A stretch of DNA of 7,201 bases from an uncultured Hyphomonadaceae bacterium (GTDB taxonomy: Bacteria; Pseudomonadota; Alphaproteobacteria; Caulobacterales; Hyphomonadaceae): positions 1 through 7,201 of the forward strand of contig CALLCD010000209.1 in assembly GCA_938049795.1 (NCBI GenBank), in the 5' to 3' direction. Position numbers and translations under genes: made by a program. Position 1 is the first letter of the stretch; each line of letters opens with the position of its first letter. Of the stretch, positions 1 through 5,816 are shown in pieces. The notes below the pieces were generated by a model. The model worked only from the letters and a program-made list of their open reading frames with translations. It had not been told where the DNA came from and ran no database searches.

Positions 1-8
1 GGCATCCC

Positions 9-43
9 GAAAGAAAAGCCCGCCGGAGATGAGGCCGGCGGGC
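9..43 (-). terminator. Rho-independent terminator of the gap gene
   Basis: Positions 18-26 and 35-43 form a perfect 9-bp GC-rich inverted repeat (GCCCGCCGG / CCGGCGGGC) with an 8-base loop. Read on the minus strand, the hairpin is followed at once by TTTTCTTTC (17 down to 9). It lies 6 bases beyond the gap stop codon, the expected place for an intrinsic terminator of that gene. On the plus strand there is no T-run after the stem, so it looks one-directional. Confidence 0.9.
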
Positions 44-49
44 ATAGGG

Positions 50-1057
50 TTAGATATGTTTGGCAAGCTCTATGGCTGTATCCGACATGCGCGTGGCAAA
101 GCCCCACTCATTGTCATACCAGCTCAGAACACGCACCAGCGTGCCGTCCGTCACATTGGTCGATGCAGCAGCAACCGACGAGGACGCCGGATTGTGATTG
201 TAATCAATCGAGACCAGCGGCGCGCTTTCAAACGCGAGCACACCCTTCATGGCACCTTTGGCGGCCGCTTCCAGTGCGCCATTGATCTCTTCAACACTTG
301 TTGCGCGGCCCGCATCAAAGACGAGGTCAACCATCGAGACATTTGGCGTTGGAACGCGCACAGCCGACCCGTCAAGCTTGCCCGCCAATTCCGGCAGCAC
401 GAGCCCAACCGCTTTGGCCGCACCCGTCGAGGTCGGGATCATGGATTGCGCCGCCGCGCGTCCGCGATAGAGATCCTTGTGCATTGTGTCGAGGGTCGGC
501 TGATCGCCCGTATAGGCGTGAACCGTGGTCATATAACCGCGCTCGATGCCGACAAGATCATTGAGCACTTTGGCCACCGGCGAGAGGCAATTGGTCGTAC
601 AAGACGCGTTGGAAACGATAATATCGTCCGGGCCCAGCGTGTCATGATTGACACCATAGACGATCGTCTTGTCCGCATTTGCGCCCGGTGCAGAGATCAG
701 CACGCGCTTGGCACCGGCCTCAAGGTGGGCGGAGGCTTTGTCTTTCGCGGTGAAAATGCCGGTACATTCAAACGCAATGTCAACGCCCATCTCGCCCCAT
801 GGCAATTCGGCCGGATTGCGCACGGCAAGGCATTTGAAGCTGCGCGCGCCAACTTTGATCGTGTCGCCGTCAACGGTGACCTCCTGACCGAGCCGTCCAT
901 GCACACTGTCATATTGTAGCAGGTGCGCATTCGTCTCGACCGGGCCGAGATCATTGATCGCGACGACTTCAATGTCCTTGCGGTCGTGTTCTATAATGGA
1001 ACGAAGGACGAGACGGCCAATGCGACCAAAGCCGTTAATTGCAACGCGAACAGCCAT
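50..1057 (-). CDS. gap: Type I glyceraldehyde-3-phosphate dehydrogenase
   Basis: Cytosolic enzyme of glycolysis and gluconeogenesis that converts glyceraldehyde 3-phosphate, phosphate and NAD(P)+ to 1,3-bisphosphoglycerate. The 335 residues match the usual family length. Visible motifs are the N-terminal Rossmann NGFGRIGR (residues 8-15), the catalytic signature SNASCTTNC with nucleophile Cys153, the partner His180 in TTVHAYT, the phosphate-binding loop IPTSTGAAKAVG near 207-218, and the C-terminal SWYDNEWGF (312-320). Asp36 in the NDL motif normally favours NAD. However, the loop that reads Leu-Pro in strictly NAD-dependent enzymes reads Thr-Met here (DTMHKDL, 190-196), so cofactor use is not certain from sequence. 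The ATG start is supported by AGGAGA 7 bases upstream. A strong terminator follows the gene, so it probably ends its transcript. It is almost certainly unrelated in function to the oxidative genes beside it. Confidence 0.97.
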   Translation of the reverse strand: MAVRVAINGFGRIGRLVLRSIIEHDRKDIEVVAINDLGPVETNAHLLQYDSVHGRLGQEVTVDGDTIKVGARSFKCLAVRNPAELPWGEMGVDIAFECTGIFTAKDKASAHLEAGAKRVLISAPGANADKTIVYGVNHDTLGPDDIIVSNASCTTNCLSPVAKVLNDLVGIERGYMTTVHAYTGDQPTLDTMHKDLYRGRAAAQSMIPTSTGAAKAVGLVLPELAGKLDGSAVRVPTPNVSMVDLVFDAGRATSVEEINGALEAAAKGAMKGVLAFESAPLVSIDYNHNPASSSVAAASTNVTDGTLVRVLSWYDNEWGFATRMSDTAIELAKHI

Positions 1058-1064
1058 ATGTATT

Positions 1065-1070
1065 TCTCCT
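1065..1070 (-). promoter_or_regulatory. Ribosome binding site of gap
   Basis: On the minus strand AGGAGA lies 7 bases before the ATG at 1057. It is the strongest Shine-Dalgarno match in the window, as expected for a highly expressed central-metabolism gene. I found no convincing -35/-10 pair in the 174 bases between gap and the monooxygenase gene upstream. Confidence 0.8.
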
Positions 1071-1231
1071 GAAATTTATACCTGCCGTCAGTTTGCAGGA
1101 TTCAGGCCGTGGTTTACGCCCCTGAGGAGAAAAGGTCTAGCCACCAGAGGAATGTCAGCGCTGTCGCAATGCACATGTCGCTAATGGGGCGTGTTGCGGG
1201 CCGAATTTGTGCCGGTGAAATCATGAGACGG

Positions 1232-3025
1232 CTAGGCGAAGCTCAGCCCCTCAAATCGTCCACTTTGTCGCCAGCTTTCGATATGGCTGAAAAAGGCTTT
1301 CGCGCCGCCCGGATGGCCCAGCGAATACCGGTTCTTGTCGGTCAGCCCCTTGCCTTCATTGTTATAATAGCCCGGTGTGCAGTCGGGTGAACCGATCAAC
1401 ATGCCCGAATTGGTGAGGATCAGCTCGACCCATCCCGCTTCGGCGTCGGGTGTGGGCTCGGCCTCGGCAAAGCCCTGCGCCTCCATATGGGCGACAATCG
1501 CGGCAATGGTCTGGGCATGGTCGGCAATATTGTGCGGCACATTCGAGATCAGATTGGCCGCTTGGGAGGGCTGGACAATGAACGCGTTCGGAAAGCCGCT
1601 GACCTGTAGCCCGTGCAAAGTGCGCATGCCGTCTTGCCAGTGCGCTGACAGTTTGCGGCCACCCCGTCCGGTCAAGTCGAAGCCCGCACGTGCGGCATAA
1701 TCCGAGCCAACCTCAAAGCCGGACGCGTAGATAATGCAATCAACCTCATAGGCCGTCCCTTGGGCGACGAGACCCGTTTGCGTGATCCGCTCAACGCCTT
1801 TGCCATCCGTGTCGATCAGGCGGGCGGCGGGTTCGTTAAAAGCCTGCAAATAGGCATCATGGAAACAGGGCCGCTTACAGAGCTGGCGATACCATGCTTT
1901 GAGCTTTTGTGCCGTGTCTTCGTCCGTGACAATCGCATCGACGCGGGCGCGGATCTCTTCCATTTTCTCGAAATCGGCGTCCTCGAAGGCGAGCATGATA
2001 TTGTCCGGCGTCCATTCGGTCGGCGGCATCGCCATGACTTTCTCGCGAATGCGGCGCGACAGTTCGGTCCAGCCATCCATCACCAGATCTTCCGTCGGCA
2101 TGCCTTGGGACTGGTTCTCGACGAAATTGTCGAGCCAGCGCTTTTGCCATCCGGGCGTTGCGATGCTTTCGAACCAGTCCGGCTCAATCGGCCGATTGTT
2201 GCGCACATCAATCGAGGAGGGGGTGCGCTGGAAGACGAGCAGTTCTTTGGCCGCTTTCGCCAGATGCGGGACACATTGCACCGAGGTTGCGCCGGTGCCG
2301 ATAATCGCGACGCGCTTGTCTGCCAGCCTGTCAAGCGGTGCGCCGTCGGGACTGCCGCCGGTATAGTCATAATCCCAGCGGCTCGTATGGAAGGATTTCC
2401 CTTCAAACGTCTCGATGCCGTCAATGCCCGGCAATTTGGCGACATGCAGCGGCCCTGTGCCCATGCCGACATATTTGGCGGTGAACGCATCGCCGCGATT
2501 GGTCCTGACGGTCCAGCGCTTTGCGGTCTCGTCCCAGCCAAGCGCGGTCACCTCGGTATGGAATAGCGCTTTGTCATAAAGGCCGAACTGCTTGCCAATG
2601 CGCGCGCAATGGGTGCGGATTTCGGGCGCATGGGCGTATTTTTCGCTCGGCATGTGGCCGGTTTCTTCGAGCAGCGGCATATAGATCATCGAGGCGGTGT
2701 CGCATTGCGCGCCCGGATAGCGGTTCCAATACCATGTGCCGCCAAAATCGCCGCCCTTCTCGACAATGCGGACATCCCTGATCCCTGCTTCTGCCAGTCG
2801 TGCACCTGTGACAAGGCCCGCAAAGCCGCCGCCAATGAAGGCGAAAGTGACATGATCTGTGACGGGTTCGCGAGCCGCGTGCGGGGTGTAAGGATCGGTG
2901 GCAAAGGTTTCGAACTTGTCCTCAAGGCGCTGATACTGCGCATTGCCATCAGCGCGCAGGCGTTTGTCGCGCTCGGCCAGATAGCGTTTGCGGATCGCAG
3001 CTTTCTCCTCGGCAGTGATGGTCAT
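1232..3025 (-). CDS. Type I Baeyer-Villiger flavin monooxygenase
   Basis: FAD- and NADPH-dependent monooxygenase expected to insert one oxygen of O2 beside a ketone carbonyl, giving an ester or lactone; soluble. In the 597 residues, the first Rossmann motif is GGGFAG (65-70), followed by the conserved GGTWYWNRYPGAQCD block (95-109). The Baeyer-Villiger fingerprint FxGxxxHxxxWD is exact (F207, G209, H213, W217, D218). The NADPH-binding GTGATS is at 243-248, with QRTPSS at 266-271. Near the C-terminus are YASGFE and CTPGYYNNEG. A roughly 60-residue N-terminal extension (KRYLAERDKRLRADGNAQY...) precedes the first Rossmann motif. From memory, extension and C-terminal blocks of this kind occur in the larger enzymes resembling cyclopentadecanone or steroid monooxygenases, so a bulky cyclic or long-chain ketone is plausible. 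The substrate cannot be read from sequence. The ATG start has GAGGAT 9 bases upstream. No intrinsic terminator is evident downstream. It is divergent from an alpha/beta hydrolase that may process its product. Confidence 0.94.
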   Translation of the reverse strand: MTITAEEKAAIRKRYLAERDKRLRADGNAQYQRLEDKFETFATDPYTPHAAREPVTDHVTFAFIGGGFAGLVTGARLAEAGIRDVRIVEKGGDFGGTWYWNRYPGAQCDTASMIYMPLLEETGHMPSEKYAHAPEIRTHCARIGKQFGLYDKALFHTEVTALGWDETAKRWTVRTNRGDAFTAKYVGMGTGPLHVAKLPGIDGIETFEGKSFHTSRWDYDYTGGSPDGAPLDRLADKRVAIIGTGATSVQCVPHLAKAAKELLVFQRTPSSIDVRNNRPIEPDWFESIATPGWQKRWLDNFVENQSQGMPTEDLVMDGWTELSRRIREKVMAMPPTEWTPDNIMLAFEDADFEKMEEIRARVDAIVTDEDTAQKLKAWYRQLCKRPCFHDAYLQAFNEPAARLIDTDGKGVERITQTGLVAQGTAYEVDCIIYASGFEVGSDYAARAGFDLTGRGGRKLSAHWQDGMRTLHGLQVSGFPNAFIVQPSQAANLISNVPHNIADHAQTIAAIVAHMEAQGFAEAEPTPDAEAGWVELILTNSGMLIGSPDCTPGYYNNEGKGLTDKNRYSLGHPGGAKAFFSHIESWRQSGRFEGLSFA

Positions 3026-3162
3026 ATGCGTGTGATCCTCGTGTTTGGCGGCAAGGTCGGTTGAGCCAGCATAAGCGGCCTGACCGGCAAGCGCGACTGG
3101 AAAAATCGCGTCTGCCGTTGCGGAAACGCGAAATTACGGCCTCAAACCGCGCGCTTCCCCTA

Positions 3163-3186
3163 CGTCCCCTTGCGCAATAGGGGACG
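3163..3186. repeat. 8-bp perfect inverted repeat in the divergent region
   Basis: CGTCCCCT (3163-3170) and AGGGGACG (3179-3186) are perfect reverse complements around an 8-base centre. The repeat lies far from the end of any gene and has no following T-run, so a terminator role is unlikely. It sits only 3 bases from the next dyad, towards the middle of the region. A regulator binding site is possible, but no protein can be named. Confidence 0.55.
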
Positions 3187-3189
3187 CCG

Positions 3190-3214
3190 CTTAAAGTGTC
3201 TGGACACATTTAAG
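3190..3214. promoter_or_regulatory. 25-bp inverted repeat, probable operator ahead of the hydrolase gene
   Basis: The arms CTTAAA (3190-3195) and TTTAAG (3209-3214) enclose GTGTC (3196-3200) and GACAC (3203-3207), with TG at the centre and one unpaired A at 3208. Apart from that one base, eleven positions on each side are complementary. The element ends 18 bases before the hydrolase ATG, so a bound protein could block its transcription and perhaps that of the divergent monooxygenase. The size and near symmetry fit a dimeric repressor such as a TetR-type protein. That assignment is inference, and no regulator gene lies in the window. Confidence 0.6.
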
Positions 3215-3232
3215 AAGGCAGGACCAGAGATC

Positions 3233-4138
3233 ATGACCAAGCACCCGACCGAGATTACCACTGTGCGCGCCTTTCTGGAGCAAGCGCCGACTATGGACCC
3301 GAGCGATCCGGACTGGATCACCCAAATGCGCGCCGGTTATGATGCGATGAGCATGACCCTGCCGCTGGCCGAAGGGGTCGAGGTCGAGCCGGTATCGCTT
3401 GGCGGAGTCGAGGGGATCAAGTTTACGCCCGCCAATGCCAAACCGGGCCGGACGCTGTTATACTTCCACGGCGGCGGCTATGTGATCGGCAGCCCGACCA
3501 GCCATCAGGGCATGGTGTCCGAAATTGCGAACGCGATGGGCGCGACCGCTTATTCGATGGATTATCGCATGGCGCCCGAAGCTGTGTTTCCAGCCGCTGT
3601 CGATGATGGGCTCGCCAGCTACAAAACCCTGCTCGAACTTGGCGTTGATCCGGCGCATACGATTATCTCCGGCGACAGTGCAGGTGGCGGGCTGACAATG
3701 GCCACGGCGATCAGCATCCGCGATGCGGGGCTCGACTTGCCCGCTGGCCTCGCGCCGATCTCGCCTTGGGTGAACCTTGCCAATGACGGGCCGACCTATC
3801 GGGTCAAAGCGGATAGCGACCCGATGGTCAAACAGGACAGTATCGACCGGATGGCGAAACTATATCTTGGCGACGCGGATGCAACCACACCGCTCGCTTC
3901 ACCGCTTGGCGCGGATCTGGCGGGCCTGCCGCCCATGCTCATCCAGGTCGGCTCGGAAGAAGTGCTCCTGTCGGACTCGACCATGTTGGCCGCGCGGGCA
4001 GGGGCGGCGAAGGTGGATGTCACGCTCGAGATCTGGCCGGACATGGTGCACGTCTTCCATTTCTTCTATCCGATGCTGACCGATGCGCGCACGGCAATTG
4101 GCCGGATGGGGCAATGGGCTGACCGGCTTCTGGCTTAA
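3233..4138 (+). CDS. Alpha/beta hydrolase of the HSL (GDSAG) esterase family
   Basis: Predicted soluble esterase or lactonase, 301 residues, close to the usual length of bacterial hormone-sensitive-lipase-type enzymes. The oxyanion-hole motif HGGG is at 79-82, followed by DYRMAPE at 110-116. The nucleophile elbow GDSAG (147-151) gives Ser149. The probable base is His273 in DMVHVF. The acid position, aligned on the DPL motif of relatives, appears to be Glu243 (GSEEVLLSD) rather than the commoner Asp. No signal peptide is seen. The ATG at 3233 is chosen over a TTG at 3170: it has AGGA 9 bases upstream, and the longer version would read through both dyads of the control region. Hydrolases of this family include monoterpene epsilon-lactone hydrolase, which acts after a Baeyer-Villiger enzyme. 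With the divergent monooxygenase next door, hydrolysis of its ester or lactone product is the natural inference, but a general esterase remains possible. Confidence 0.93.
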   Translation: MTKHPTEITTVRAFLEQAPTMDPSDPDWITQMRAGYDAMSMTLPLAEGVEVEPVSLGGVEGIKFTPANAKPGRTLLYFHGGGYVIGSPTSHQGMVSEIANAMGATAYSMDYRMAPEAVFPAAVDDGLASYKTLLELGVDPAHTIISGDSAGGGLTMATAISIRDAGLDLPAGLAPISPWVNLANDGPTYRVKADSDPMVKQDSIDRMAKLYLGDADATTPLASPLGADLAGLPPMLIQVGSEEVLLSDSTMLAARAGAAKVDVTLEIWPDMVHVFHFFYPMLTDARTAIGRMGQWADRLLA

Positions 4139-4156
4139 GGGGTGGCGTACAATTGC

Positions 4157-4185
4157 TTGAAAGTGTGACGCGGGCGTCATACATT
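4157..4185 (+). promoter_or_regulatory. Sigma70-like promoter of the reductase-ferredoxin operon
   Basis: TTGAAA (4157-4162) matches five of six bases of the -35 consensus. TACATT (4180-4185) matches four of six of the -10 consensus. The spacer is exactly 17 bases. A transcript starting near 4191-4193 would have a leader of just over 20 bases that carries the ribosome site at 4198-4206. It lies 18 bases after the hydrolase stop codon, so the redox operon can be transcribed separately from the hydrolase gene. Confidence 0.65.
4163..4182. promoter_or_regulatory. Inverted repeat filling the promoter spacer, probable operator
   Basis: TGACGC (4166-4171) and GCGTCA (4174-4179) are perfect reverse complements around GG. 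The outer triplets GTG (4163-4165) and TAC (4180-4182) extend the symmetry except at one position. The whole element lies between the -35 and -10 hexamers and overlaps the first bases of the -10. A protein bound here would compete with RNA polymerase, so repression is the likeliest role. Two 6-base arms with a 2-base centre fit several regulator families, and none can be singled out. Confidence 0.6.
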
Positions 4186-4197
4186 CGGGTCAACGCG

Positions 4198-4206
4198 AAA
4201 AGGAAG
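4198..4206 (+). promoter_or_regulatory. Ribosome binding site that fixes a TTG start
   Basis: AAAAGGAAG ends 7 bases before TTG at 4214. There is no in-frame ATG or GTG between the predicted transcription start and the FAD-binding motif. The next in-frame ATG falls at residue 65, inside the flavin domain. This ribosome site is therefore the main evidence for TTG initiation of the reductase. Confidence 0.7.
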
Positions 4207-4213
4207 CCCCGCT

Positions 4214-5476
4214 TTGCCCTCCGATGGCCATTTGCCCCTCAAAGAAACCGACACGCTTCTGGTGATTGGCGGCGGACAGGCCGCAGCGCAGACGATTGCC
4301 AGCGCGCGGCAATGGGGCTTTGGCGGCAAAATTCATCTGATCGGTGACGAAGACGCGCTGCCTTATCAGCGGCCGCCTTTGTCCAAAGCCTATCTCAAAG
4401 GCGAGATGACCGAAGACCGGCTTTATTTCAAACCGGCCGATTGGTATGCCGAGCAAAATGTCGAGCTTAGCCTTGGCGTGCGTGCGGAGACCATCGACCG
4501 TGCCACCCAAACGGTTCGCCTATCGAACGGCACCACGGCCAGCTATGACGCGTTATTGCTCGCCACAGGATCACGCCCGCGCGCTTTGCCGACTGCAGGC
4601 GCCACGCTTGAAGGCGTCCATGAATTACGCGATCTGCGCGATGTCGATGGGCTCAAACCCGTTGTCACATCAGGGCAGAATATGGTGATTGTTGGCGCTG
4701 GTTATATCGGTCTTGAAGCGGCGGCGGTGGCGCGGCAATTGGGGGCGAACGTCACTGTTCTCGAAATGGCGCCCCGTGTGCTGGCGCGGGTGACGAGCCC
4801 TGTGATGAGCGAATTTTATACAAAGCTGCACGAAGATCATGGCGTCAAAATCCTGACAGACACCCGGCTTGAGAGGCTCACCGGCACCGATGGGACTATC
4901 AGATCTGCCGAGCTATCCGATGGGACGCGGATCGAAGCGGATATTGTGCTGGTCGGCATCGGTGTCCTGCCCAATCAGGAGTTGGCGGAAGCGGCCGGGC
5001 TCGACTGCGAGGGCGGCATTCTCGTCGATGAAGATGCGCGCACGAGCGACGAGCGGATTTTCGCGGCCGGCGACTGCACCATCCGCCCGCTCGTCCATTA
5101 TGGCCGGATGGGACGGCTTGAAAGCGTCCACAATGCCATCGAGCAGGGCAAGCTCGTCGCCGCCGCTCTGGTCGGGCGTGAGCGGCCAAAACTTGATGTC
5201 CCGTGGTTCTGGTCAGACCAATATGAGGTCAAGCTGCAAATCGCCGGATTGAGCAATGATTATGACGACTATATCGTGCGCGGGGAGCCGGACAGCGGAT
5301 CGTTTGCCGTGTTTTACTTTCGCGCTGGCCGCCTGATTGCCGTCGATGCGGTCAATGCGGCGCCAGAGTTCATTGTGACAAAAAAGCTCATTATTTCGGG
5401 CCAGACGCTTGCGCCCGCGCTATTGCAGGATACATCAGTATCCATGAAAGAACTTGCCGCATTGGCGGCGGCTTAA
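4214..5476 (+). CDS. NAD(P)H-dependent FAD ferredoxin reductase, putidaredoxin reductase type
   Basis: Cytosolic flavoprotein that passes electrons from NADH (less often NADPH) through FAD to a [2Fe-2S] ferredoxin. Its 420 residues are close to putidaredoxin reductase, about 422. The order of parts is: FAD Rossmann motif GGGQAA (19-24), LPYQRPPLSK (49-58), ATGS (117-120), NAD-binding GAGYIG (161-166), second FAD motif FAAGDC (283-288), then the C-terminal ferredoxin-reductase domain with VPWFWSDQYEVKLQIAGL (329-346). The start is TTG, backed by its ribosome site and a promoter just upstream; the flavin motif then begins about 18 residues in, as is normal. The ferredoxin gene follows 15 bases later, which points to its natural partner. 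Such pairs usually supply a P450 or a ring-hydroxylating dioxygenase. The ferredoxin type here favours a P450, but none is in the window. Transcription is probably controlled by the dyad in its promoter. Confidence 0.95.
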   Translation: MPSDGHLPLKETDTLLVIGGGQAAAQTIASARQWGFGGKIHLIGDEDALPYQRPPLSKAYLKGEMTEDRLYFKPADWYAEQNVELSLGVRAETIDRATQTVRLSNGTTASYDALLLATGSRPRALPTAGATLEGVHELRDLRDVDGLKPVVTSGQNMVIVGAGYIGLEAAAVARQLGANVTVLEMAPRVLARVTSPVMSEFYTKLHEDHGVKILTDTRLERLTGTDGTIRSAELSDGTRIEADIVLVGIGVLPNQELAEAAGLDCEGGILVDEDARTSDERIFAAGDCTIRPLVHYGRMGRLESVHNAIEQGKLVAAALVGRERPKLDVPWFWSDQYEVKLQIAGLSNDYDDYIVRGEPDSGSFAVFYFRAGRLIAVDAVNAAPEFIVTKKLIISGQTLAPALLQDTSVSMKELAALAAA

Positions 5477-5491
5477 ACGAGGACAGTATGC

Positions 5492-5812
5492 ATGGCTAAA
5501 ATCACCTATATCGACCATGAAGGCACCGAACGCGAGATCGAGGCCAAGAACGGCGAAACCGTCATGGAAGTGGCCGTCAAAAATGGCGTGCCGGGCATTG
5601 ATGCCGATTGCGGCGGCGCATGTGCCTGCGCAACGTGCCATGTCTATGTCGATGAGGCTTTTGTCGATAAGGTCGGCTCGCCCGAAGCGATGGAGCAGTC
5701 GATGCTGGATTTTGCCGAAAACGTAAAACCCAATTCGCGCCTGTGCTGCCAGATCAACGTCTCCGACGCGCTTGACGGGCTGAAAGTGACCACGCCAGAG
5801 AGCCAGCACTAA
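5492..5812 (+). CDS. [2Fe-2S] ferredoxin, adrenodoxin/putidaredoxin type
   Basis: Small soluble one-electron carrier of 106 residues, close to putidaredoxin's length. The cluster ligands fit the adrenodoxin pattern C-x5-C-x2-C-x36-C: Cys40, Cys46, Cys49 and Cys86, in DCGGACACATCH and RLCCQI. Cys44 and Cys85 are extra, and Cys85 immediately precedes the predicted ligand. The HVYVDEAF block (50-57) and NSRLCCQI (81-88) closely resemble putidaredoxin. The final residue is His, where putidaredoxin ends in a Trp important for its P450cam partner. The ATG at 5492 has GAGGA 8 bases upstream. Another ATG at 5488 is out of frame. It is encoded directly after its likely reductase and 4 bases before a gene of unknown function, so all three are probably co-transcribed. 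The likely role is shuttling electrons to a cytochrome P450 elsewhere in the genome. An iron-sulphur assembly ferredoxin (Isc type) is less likely, given the dedicated reductase. Confidence 0.96.
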   Translation: MAKITYIDHEGTEREIEAKNGETVMEVAVKNGVPGIDADCGGACACATCHVYVDEAFVDKVGSPEAMEQSMLDFAENVKPNSRLCCQINVSDALDGLKVTTPESQH

Positions 5813-5816
5813 CATT

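Larger units (their letters stand above)
3026..3232. promoter_or_regulatory. Divergent control region between the monooxygenase and hydrolase genes
   Basis: This 207-base non-coding stretch must hold the start signals of both flanking genes. It contains GAGGAT at 3035-3040 (minus strand, monooxygenase ribosome site), AGGA at 3220-3223 (plus strand, hydrolase ribosome site), a small CGCGA/TCGCG repeat (3092-3096 and 3106-3110), and two larger dyads at 3163-3186 and 3190-3214. I could not find a convincing -35/-10 pair for either direction. A shared, regulated promoter region is inferred from gene orientation and the dyads. Confidence 0.6.

Noticed and set aside
29..919. Plus-strand open frame of 296 codons opposite gap
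   Set aside because: It is antisense to an unmistakable GAPDH, shows no recognisable motif and is rich in Arg and His as antisense frames of GC-rich genes are.
1074..1079. TATAAA on the minus strand as a -10 box for gap
   Set aside because: There is no acceptable -35 hexamer 16-18 bases upstream, and transcription would start inside the ribosome binding site.
1102..1125. TCAGG / CCTGA inverted repeat upstream of gap
   Set aside because: The arms are only 5 bp with a 14-base spacer, which is expected by chance in a region this size; there is no promoter to anchor it.
1156..1163. CAGCGCTG palindrome between the gap and monooxygenase genes
   Set aside because: An 8-bp palindrome in GC-rich DNA is weak evidence, with no extension of symmetry and no T-run for a terminator.
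1760..2566. Plus-strand open frame of 268 codons opposite the monooxygenase
   Set aside because: It is fully contained within the antisense of a gene with all family motifs, has no recognisable domain, and is typical GC-rich shadow coding.
3170..3232. N-terminal extension of the hydrolase from a TTG at 3170
   Set aside because: It would place coding sequence across both dyads, adds a basic segment without family likeness, and the ATG at 3233 has its own ribosome site.
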